In this document: positions 31,287-38,000 of the stretch, piece by piece
Layout of the letters: each line of letters starts with the position of its first letter
Position numbering within the stretch: the stretch's first letter is position 1
NCBI GenBank assembly: GCA_002483745.1
Contig: DLIM01000043.1
Coordinates: forward strand, 54,224-100,149
Direction of reading: 5' to 3'
Length of the DNA: 45,926 bases
DNA from: Caryophanales bacterium UBA7642
GTDB taxonomy: Bacteria; Bacillota_I; Bacilli_A; RFN20; CAG-288
Program-made: the position numbers and the translations under genes
The notes under the pieces: model-generated
Database searches by the model: none
What the model was told of the DNA's origin: nothing
The model's input: only the letters and a program-made list of their open reading frames with translations

Positions 31287-32333
31287 TTACTCCTTTCTGA
31301 ACTGTTGTAGGAAATCGACATCATCAGTATAGAAACGTTTGATATCATCAATACCGTATTTAAGCATCGCGACTCTATCGATTCCGATGCCAAAAGCAAA
31401 GCCCTGATAGACTTTGTCATCATAACCGTTAAGCCTTAAGACATTTGGATGTACCATGCCGGATCCTAAAATCTCAATCCAGCCGGTATGTTTGCATAAA
31501 GAGCAGCCTTTCCCGTTGCATTCAAAGCAAGAGATATCGGCTTCTACTGATGGCTCAGTGAAAGGGAAGAAAGAAGGACGGAACCTGACTTCTCGCTTTT
31601 CGCCAAAGAGATGCTTCAAAAGAAGGGTTAAAGTCTCAAGAAGGTTAGAAAAAGTTACGTCTTTAGATATGACCAAGCCTTCAATCTGACCAAACTGGTG
31701 TGAATGAGTAGCATCATTATCACGACGGTAGACTTTTCCAGGGCAGATTACCTTGACAGGTCCTTTGCCACCCATGGCCTTCATGACACGGGCTTGGACA
31801 CAGGAAGTATGACTTCTTAAAACCGTATCAGGGGAAATAGAGAAAGAATCCTGCATATCTCTAGCCGGGTGATCCTTAGGAATGTTCATCAATTCAAAAT
31901 TGTTAAGGTCGCTTTCAACTTCCGGTCCGTCAGCAACCGAGTATCCTAAGCCGATAAAGAAATCAGTGATATCATCAACTACAGCAAAGAAAGGGTTTTT
32001 ACTCCCTAAATTTTTATGATATCCAGGCAAAGTAATATCAATCGCTTCTTTATTGAGCCTTTGATTCAAAGCCTCGTCATTAAGTTCTTTTTCCTTATCT
32101 AAGAAGAGAGTATTAAGGGCAACCTTAAGCTTATTAAGAAGCATACCAAATTCCTTCTTTTCGGCTATAGGAACTTGTCTCATGCTGTCATAATAGCCAG
32201 TCAGATGACTCTTCTTACCCAAATACTTTCCCTTAAAGTCATTTAGGGAATTAATGTCTTTGACAGAAAGAATGCTTTTCTTAGCGTCTAAGATTTCCTG
32301 ATCCGTCTCTGCTAAAAATTGTTTGGTATCCAT
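31287..32333 (-). CDS. pheS: Phenylalanyl-tRNA synthetase alpha subunit
   Basis: Catalytic subunit of PheRS. I take ATG 32333 (MDTKQFLAETDQ, 348 residues) because GGAAGG lies seven bases upstream; an in-frame ATG at 32348 lacks a site. Seen: an N-terminal coiled-coil region, class II motif 2 with VYRRDNDATHSHQFGQIEG, the RPSFFPFTEPSVEAD substrate block, the Cys pattern CFEC..C..C, and motif 3 AFGIGIDRVAM. It follows ftsZ by 17 bases within a division-gene operon, an unusual neighbourhood for pheST. Confidence 0.97.
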   Translation of the reverse strand: MDTKQFLAETDQEILDAKKSILSVKDINSLNDFKGKYLGKKSHLTGYYDSMRQVPIAEKKEFGMLLNKLKVALNTLFLDKEKELNDEALNQRLNKEAIDITLPGYHKNLGSKNPFFAVVDDITDFFIGLGYSVADGPEVESDLNNFELMNIPKDHPARDMQDSFSISPDTVLRSHTSCVQARVMKAMGGKGPVKVICPGKVYRRDNDATHSHQFGQIEGLVISKDVTFSNLLETLTLLLKHLFGEKREVRFRPSFFPFTEPSVEADISCFECNGKGCSLCKHTGWIEILGSGMVHPNVLRLNGYDDKVYQGFAFGIGIDRVAMLKYGIDDIKRFYTDDVDFLQQFRKE

Positions 32334-32350
32334 TTTAGAGCCTTCCATTA

Positions 32351-33697
32351 TTACTTGATTTTAGGAACAACAATCGTCTCATCATCTTCCTTATTGAATT
32401 TGCTATTATCACCTTCAACGGGGATATCAATCGTCTTTTCAGAGCTTTCATCGTAGGGCTTATTCTTCTCCAGAGGAGAAACAGGAATGGTCCTATCGAT
32501 AACAGGAATATTAGTTTTTGAAGAATCAGCAGCATTCTTCTGGGAATTGCTATCAGCTAAGAATTCTTTTAGATAGTCGGGAAGAGGGGACTGGCTTCTC
32601 TTAGCAGCAATTTCTTTTTCAACATCGGATTCTTTCTTCTTTTCGGCAGCCATCTTATCCATTTCGGAACGAGGAGGGTTTTCAAAAGGCTGAGAAAAAT
32701 CAATCGATTTTGAGAAATCAGTGGCAATGATAGCAATTTTCATCTTATTGTGGAAATTATTGTCCATCTGCACGCCAAAGATGATATTGCAATCGTTAGC
32801 ATCTTTTCTTCCGCCATTAGCAGCTTCGGTAATGTAATTGATGGCATACTGAACATCATCAAGGGTAGTGTCGTCACCAACGGTAACATTGATGATCATC
32901 GAGCGGCTTCCTTTAATAGAGGCTTCCAGCAAAGGGGAATTCATGGCTGAATCAGCAGCTTTGATGCCCTTATCTTTGCCTTCACCATAGCCAATTCCAA
33001 TCAAAGCTAAGCCTTTGCCCTTTAAGGTAGTCTTCACATCAGCAAAATCAAGATTGATAATGCCGTGAAGAAGAATCAAATCAGTGACCGTTTTGACGGA
33101 ACTTGCTAAGACCATATCTGAACAGGCGAAAGCTTCTTTGATGGACATTCCGCCGTTATTAAACATTAATTTATCGTTTGAAACAACAATCAGGGCATCA
33201 ACTGTCTTCATTAAGGTATTAATACCTTCAAGAGCATTAAGACGACGAGATTTACCTTCAAATGTGAAAGGTCGGGTGACGATGCCTAAAACTAAGCAGC
33301 CAGCCTCTTTAGCAGCTTTAGCGACAACCGGGGCACCACCGGTTCCGGTTCCGCCGCCTTCTCCCGCAGCCACAAAAATCATATCTGCCCCTTTAACGAT
33401 CATTTGAATATCTTTATAGGAATCTTCAGCTGCTTTCTGACCCATTTCAGGTAAACCGCCGGCTCCTAAGCCACGAGTAACGTTTCTTCCTAAAACAAGC
33501 TTATTCTCGCAAGGAGAATTAGCTAAAGCTTGGCTATCAGTATTCATGACCCAATATTCAACTTGGCTTTCTTTATCATGAATCATCTGGTTTACAGCAT
33601 TAGAGCCACCACCGCCGACACCAATTACTTTAATTTTAGCGTTGGTCTGGAGGCCTTCATCATCAAAGACAGGCTTTTGGTTATCATTATCTTCCAT
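32351..33697 (-). CDS. ftsZ: Cell division protein FtsZ
   Basis: Tubulin-like GTPase that forms the Z ring at midcell. 448 residues. Seen: GVGGGGSNAVNQM (26-38), the tubulin signature GGGTGTGGAP (114-123), and the T7 loop NLDFADVKTTL that completes the GTPase site. After the globular domain (to about 345) comes a charged linker and a conserved-looking C-terminal peptide ETIVVPKIK, where FtsZ partners usually bind. GAGAGGAA precedes the ATG. It sits in ftsQ-ftsA-ftsZ order. Confidence 0.97.
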   Translation of the reverse strand: MEDNDNQKPVFDDEGLQTNAKIKVIGVGGGGSNAVNQMIHDKESQVEYWVMNTDSQALANSPCENKLVLGRNVTRGLGAGGLPEMGQKAAEDSYKDIQMIVKGADMIFVAAGEGGGTGTGGAPVVAKAAKEAGCLVLGIVTRPFTFEGKSRRLNALEGINTLMKTVDALIVVSNDKLMFNNGGMSIKEAFACSDMVLASSVKTVTDLILLHGIINLDFADVKTTLKGKGLALIGIGYGEGKDKGIKAADSAMNSPLLEASIKGSRSMIINVTVGDDTTLDDVQYAINYITEAANGGRKDANDCNIIFGVQMDNNFHNKMKIAIIATDFSKSIDFSQPFENPPRSEMDKMAAEKKKESDVEKEIAAKRSQSPLPDYLKEFLADSNSQKNAADSSKTNIPVIDRTIPVSPLEKNKPYDESSEKTIDIPVEGDNSKFNKEDDETIVVPKIK

Positions 33698-33715
33698 AAT
33701 AATTGTTTCCTCTCA

Positions 33716-34873
33716 TTAATTGCGTCCAAAGGAAGTGTTCTTTAATTCTTCCTCATCAGCTTTTCTTCTAGCACCATATTTAGGTTCCTGATAATTGAAA
33801 GAAGATACTTTAATCGCACCTAAACCATCTACAAATACTTTACTGCGGCTACCAATAACTTTAGCGGAGAAAATATAGACGGGGCGTTTTAAGCTATCGC
33901 TCAAGTATTTATCCATAAGTTCAATATCGCTTCCTAAGCCAAAGAAGACAATAGGTGTATCCTGTAAAAGCGAATGGTCATTAATAAAGCGGGATATTTC
34001 TTTTACCAGAGGATCAAAGCCTGATTTAAAGGCGTTAGAGAAATCCTTAAGGGTTTTCTTTTCATCGCTTTGGTAATCAAAGCCGGCATTATCAGAAAAG
34101 CCAAAGAGATTCAAAGCTTCGTTGGTGTTTTTCTCAGAGATCTTTAATATTTGGCTAGCCGCATGAACACCATCAGAAATTCCATAGCGGATGTTCTCGG
34201 TAAACAAGAAGCGTTTCTTTGAAACATAGGACATATAGAAGTGGTCTTTTTCAACATCTAAAGCCACATAACTAAGCGGAGCCTCAAAAGAATTAATGAA
34301 AACAGTTCCAGAGAAAGGAGCTATTAGATTTAAATAAACGGTCAAGCCCATATCCTGAAGTATCTGCTCATAATGTAAGAAACTGTCTTTGGAAATAAGG
34401 TGAGCATCAGCTAGAACATTTAATTGATCAGACTGTATTCCCATAGGGAAGGATTGGAAATCGCGCTTATTGTCATCAGTAAAGAGAACCGGGTCATCAT
34501 AGATAACCTTTTTTCCTTCCATTTTGACATCTTTGTTGATCATAGAAATGCAGTTAGCATAATCGATTTGAGTGATTCGGCTAGCTGGATCAACTGTGGT
34601 ACTCCTACCTTGACCTTGCTTAACCAGAAAGCCATCGGGGGGAAGAAGAGAAATAATGACTCCTAAATCGTTTTTTAGGGATTTCTTAGCAGTGCTAAGA
34701 AGCAATGCCAAACTTTGCTCAGTAGCCTTAGTATCCATTAAACCATCAGCATCGAGAGGAATATTGTCGCCTTCTAAAGCAGCTAAAACATAGACTTTTC
34801 CATGGAAATAATAACCGCTGACTAAGCGGATGCCAGAAGAAGCAAATTCTATAGTTGTAACAATACTATCCAT
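33716..34873 (-). CDS. ftsA: FtsA-like protein, divergent with degraded nucleotide site
   Basis: By position between ftsQ and ftsZ and by fold pattern this is FtsA, the actin-like protein that ties FtsZ to the membrane. 385 residues. The phosphate-1 region reads TTIEFASSGIRLVSG where FtsA has DxGTxxIK-type sequence. The phosphate-2 region reads ALDVEKDHFYMS where DIGGGTT-type residues are expected. A GLGSDIE adenosine-site remnant remains near residue 315. The C-terminus is short and polar (ADEEELKNTSFGRN) with no amphipathic membrane-targeting helix. AAAGGAA precedes the ATG, three bases after the ftsQ stop. The name is held by context; biochemical activity is doubtful. Confidence 0.75.
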   Translation of the reverse strand: MDSIVTTIEFASSGIRLVSGYYFHGKVYVLAALEGDNIPLDADGLMDTKATEQSLALLLSTAKKSLKNDLGVIISLLPPDGFLVKQGQGRSTTVDPASRITQIDYANCISMINKDVKMEGKKVIYDDPVLFTDDNKRDFQSFPMGIQSDQLNVLADAHLISKDSFLHYEQILQDMGLTVYLNLIAPFSGTVFINSFEAPLSYVALDVEKDHFYMSYVSKKRFLFTENIRYGISDGVHAASQILKISEKNTNEALNLFGFSDNAGFDYQSDEKKTLKDFSNAFKSGFDPLVKEISRFINDHSLLQDTPIVFFGLGSDIELMDKYLSDSLKRPVYIFSAKVIGSRSKVFVDGLGAIKVSSFNYQEPKYGARRKADEEELKNTSFGRN

Positions 34874-34876
34874 TTT

Positions 34877-35848
34877 TCATTCCTTTCCATCATTGTATAC
34901 GATATCTATAAGGTTATCCTTAGTGAAATAAACCTCATATTCGAAACAAGAAATAGATGTCTTATCATCTTTAAAAGTATAAGTAGTGACATTCCTTACA
35001 TTGGTTTCATCCCTTAAATCTAAGCGAATTCTATAGATAATCTCAGAAAGAGGAGTCTTTTTATTGCTAAAAATATTACCAAATTTGTTGCTTAAGACAT
35101 TCTCAATTACATAATAATTGGAATCATCCTTAATAACAACATCCATTACATTATTCCACCTATCGTCATTATTTTCATTAAGAAATTGAATTGAGCTTAA
35201 GGAAGAAAGAACACTTTCTTCCTGTCCTTTAAGAACAGAAAAAGCTTGCTCAGAACTAGTCGCATCCATGGTCATAGTATCATTTGGCAAATGAATAGTT
35301 GGAACACTTCCAGCTAAAGCTTTTTCCTCTTCTTTGCTAAGCTTGGATTTAATCAAGCTTTTATTAGTCTCAGGCAATGACAAATTATCGATAGACTTAT
35401 AAAAATCCTCATAGGACTGTCCTGAGGCAACATAGGCTTGGCCTTTATAGGTCCCTACAGGATAATTTTCAACAATTTGGGCCTTGCACACAAAAGGATT
35501 AGTATTAATTTTGCAATCAAGAACAATGCCTTGAGAATTTTTAACGGCAGCTTGGCCACTGTCTTCAGACTTAAAGAAAAGCAAAGAATCATTTTCGTTG
35601 TAGCCGGACAATTTTAAGAAGTCTTCACGAGTAAGGTTATTTAAACCTGAAATTTGCATTCCTTTGATTCTAAAGCACGATAAGGAAAAATAAAGAGTAA
35701 CAAAAATCAGAAGAGCAACAATAGCGGTTCCAAAAACAGCTTTGATGTTCTTTGTCTTCTTTGCCCTTTTATTCATTTCCATATCAATGGTCAAATAACT
35801 TCCAGGTGCATTTGAGGAGCTATTCTTTGCTGAATTTTCTTGTACCAC
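34877..35848 (-). CDS. ftsQ: Cell division protein FtsQ/DivIB
   Basis: Bitopic divisome protein. 323 residues from a GTG start: a charged cytoplasmic part (1-37), one membrane helix (about 38-60, AVFGTAIVALLIFVTLYFSL), then a POTRA domain beginning CFRIKGMQISGLNNLTREDFLKLSG, and an outer domain. GGAGG lies only four bases before the GTG. A better-spaced ATG two bases earlier is out of frame (see findings), and an in-frame ATG (MEMNKRAKK) occurs at residue 23, still ahead of the membrane helix. It leads the ftsQ-ftsA-ftsZ-pheS-pheT-thyX-yceD operon. Confidence 0.82.
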   Translation of the reverse strand: MVQENSAKNSSSNAPGSYLTIDMEMNKRAKKTKNIKAVFGTAIVALLIFVTLYFSLSCFRIKGMQISGLNNLTREDFLKLSGYNENDSLLFFKSEDSGQAAVKNSQGIVLDCKINTNPFVCKAQIVENYPVGTYKGQAYVASGQSYEDFYKSIDNLSLPETNKSLIKSKLSKEEEKALAGSVPTIHLPNDTMTMDATSSEQAFSVLKGQEESVLSSLSSIQFLNENNDDRWNNVMDVVIKDDSNYYVIENVLSNKFGNIFSNKKTPLSEIIYRIRLDLRDETNVRNVTTYTFKDDKTSISCFEYEVYFTKDNLIDIVYNDGKE

Positions 35849-35868
35849 ATGTCCTCCAAATTGATAAT

Positions 35869-35896
35869 ATTTTAGCCTAAATTTAAGATAAGTAAA
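35869..35896 (-). promoter_or_regulatory. Promoter of the ftsQAZ operon
   Basis: The minus strand reads TTTACT (35891-35896), a 16-base spacer, then TAAAAT (35869-35874, five of six). The predicted start near 35862 leaves a leader of about 13 bases containing the GGAGG site. Confidence 0.45.
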
Positions 35897-35965
35897 AGGA
35901 CAATAGCATAATTAATCAACAAATGCCTTTCGATATTGGTAAAAAGTCAAAATCCGCCAGAATAT

Positions 35966-36322
35966 TTACTTTTTCATTTGCCAAGGAAAATCCATAAGAA
36001 ACCTTGAGGATAAACCATAGAGGGGAAAATACTTCAAAGCGATAATGGCTTCTCTAGCACATTCTTCCTTCGTCTTGTAAATTTCTCTGCTGACAACAAG
36101 TCTTCTATGGCCAGGAGTCTTTGCATAAACTGCAAAAATAAAAAAGCCTTTTTCTAAGCCGCACTTTTCAGTTGGCAGGACAAAGGCTTGAACCAAGCTT
36201 TTTAAAGAAACATTAGTATAAACTTCTAAGGCAATCATCCGTAAGTGAGCCTCTGGAAATTGCTTTTCCATAAGAAGCCCTCTCAAATACTTATCCGTTC
36301 TTTCTAGTGTATCGGGTATCAT
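35966..36322 (-). CDS. Hypothetical protein, 118 residues
   Basis: I do not recognise this protein. It has a clear ribosome-binding site (GGAGG eight bases before ATG) and normal composition, so it is likely real. It is rich in basic and aromatic residues, has no signal peptide or clear membrane helix, and has an alternating pattern around FFIFAVYAKTPGHRRLVVSREIYKT that suggests a small alpha/beta fold. The C-terminus is FPWQMKK. It lies between recJ (upstream, 99-base gap) and ftsQ (117-base gap), each with promoter-like sequence, so it may be a single-gene unit. Confidence 0.7.
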   Translation of the reverse strand: MIPDTLERTDKYLRGLLMEKQFPEAHLRMIALEVYTNVSLKSLVQAFVLPTEKCGLEKGFFIFAVYAKTPGHRRLVVSREIYKTKEECAREAIIALKYFPLYGLSSRFLMDFPWQMKK

Positions 36323-36344
36323 ATAGTTCCCTCCGTTTTAAACT

Positions 36345-36372
36345 ATTCTACCCTTTTTTATGCTTATTTAAA
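36345..36372 (-). promoter_or_regulatory. Possible promoter of the 118-residue gene
   Basis: The minus strand reads TTTAAA (36367-36372), a 16-base spacer, then TAGAAT (36345-36350, five of six). The -35 lies inside a palindrome, ATGCTT-ATTTA-AAGCAT (about 36360-36376). Confidence 0.35.
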
Positions 36373-36421
36373 GCATTTTTAACAGCTTTTCGCCATTATA
36401 TTTTTTATCAATATTTTAATA

Positions 36422-37999
36422 CTATAATTCCGAAATAATTTCATTAGAAATAAGAGAATAACTTGAAACATTTTTATATGTCTCTTTTTTAAAGGATCCA
36501 ATGAAAGTGAAGAAATGGTACCTAGAATCCTTAAAAGGCTCAATTGAGCCAAAATAGACCACTTTTGAACTTTTATCTTTCGAATAAATCATTGCCGCAT
36601 TGCCGTTCTTTGAGAAAACCACATCCTCTTTGGCTCCAGAAAGAGCAAAAATCGGGGCCGGAAATCCTTCACCAAAAGGTTCGAATTCTTGCAAAGTAAG
36701 GTAATTGTCAGCATTAAGGTCTTCCAAGACTATAGGAATCTGATCTTCGTCAGTCTTTTTAATCTCCAAAGCCTGTTTCTCACATTCAGATAAAAAGAGT
36801 GTGGCAACTTTAAAATAGTCCTTTTTCTTAATCCTTAATCCGGCGGCTTTCTCGTGCCCACCAGAAGAAAGGAAAAGGTTCTGATTCTTTTTTAGGAAAA
36901 CATCCACTTGGTATCCCTCAAGAGCTCTTAAGGAACCATTGAGGATTTCGGGATCCTTTTCGTCAGGTGAAAAGACCGCTACCGGTACTTTTCTTTGCCG
37001 CATTTCTTTATTGGCAAATAGGCCAGAAAGGCCTGAATATTCTTCAGTATATAAAACAGCTCCGTGGTCGCTAGTAAGTTCTTTTTGGGGAACAAAGGCG
37101 ACATTCTTAACTAAATCCTTACGTTCTTGGTTAGAATTCAAAATCTTTGGGGCATATTTAGCAATCAGCTTGTCATCGTTTCTAGCAATTAAAAGCTTGC
37201 AGCAATCGATAGTAGCTAATGTTTCTTTGGAGATTCTTCCAGGAGCATTCAAGGCAGGAATCAAAGAAAAAGATAAATCCTCAAATTCATATTCATCTTT
37301 GACACCTATAAGAGATACCAGGTTCTTATAGCGATATAGATTTAAATTCTTTAAGGCTATCTTAGCTAAATTAAGATTGTTCTTCTCTAAAGGCATCACG
37401 TCACTAAATACAGCAATACCGGCTAAAGTTGCAAGATAATCATCATTTCTTTTTAAAAGAAAGCTAGCTACAAAAAAGGCTAAAGAGGCCGCCGAGCAAT
37501 TGTAATTAATGAATTTTGAAAGGAACTGATGGAAAATAAAACAAGTATCAGGAAGCTTTTCACATACTTCGTGATGATCGATGATAATGACATCCATTCC
37601 AAAGCTTTTCGCTAACTTAATCGGTTCAAAAGCGCTTATTCCGTTATCAACCGTAATAAGAAGCTGATAACCTTTATCTTTAAACTCCTTAACACGCTCA
37701 GAATTAAGCCCATAGCCTTCTTTATAGCGGGAAGGAATAAAATAGCCGGGATTCAAACCAAATTCATCTAAAGCCAGTTTTAAGATAGCAGTCGAGGTCA
37801 AACCATCGACATCATAGTCACCATAGATAACAGTCTTCTCTTTTTTGGCTTTGGCCTCTTCAATACGTTTGATGACATTTTGGAATTCCGGCAAATCATA
37901 AGGAGTAGTTAATAAATCAAAAGACCCTGCTGCCCTACGGGCATCAAGGTCATTTAAATTCATCTTGAAATGTTCTAATAATGAAGTTAAGAAAGACAT
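36422..37999 (-). CDS. recJ: Single-stranded-DNA-specific exonuclease RecJ
   Basis: 5'-to-3' exonuclease of recombination and mismatch repair, DHH phosphoesterase superfamily. 525 residues, at the short end for RecJ. Seen: GDYDVDG near residue 60 (motif I), VDNG (about 117, motif II), IIDHHE (about 136-141, motif III) and the DHHA1 glycine block SSGGHEKAAGLR near residue 382, then an OB-fold. The start ATG is one base after the secDF stop. The secDF-recJ pairing is the Bacillus order, but apt-rel, which should follow, lies about 29 kb away. Confidence 0.95.
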   Translation of the reverse strand: MSFLTSLLEHFKMNLNDLDARRAAGSFDLLTTPYDLPEFQNVIKRIEEAKAKKEKTVIYGDYDVDGLTSTAILKLALDEFGLNPGYFIPSRYKEGYGLNSERVKEFKDKGYQLLITVDNGISAFEPIKLAKSFGMDVIIIDHHEVCEKLPDTCFIFHQFLSKFINYNCSAASLAFFVASFLLKRNDDYLATLAGIAVFSDVMPLEKNNLNLAKIALKNLNLYRYKNLVSLIGVKDEYEFEDLSFSLIPALNAPGRISKETLATIDCCKLLIARNDDKLIAKYAPKILNSNQERKDLVKNVAFVPQKELTSDHGAVLYTEEYSGLSGLFANKEMRQRKVPVAVFSPDEKDPEILNGSLRALEGYQVDVFLKKNQNLFLSSGGHEKAAGLRIKKKDYFKVATLFLSECEKQALEIKKTDEDQIPIVLEDLNADNYLTLQEFEPFGEGFPAPIFALSGAKEDVVFSKNGNAAMIYSKDKSSKVVYFGSIEPFKDSRYHFFTFIGSFKKETYKNVSSYSLISNEIISEL

Positions 38000-38000
38000 T

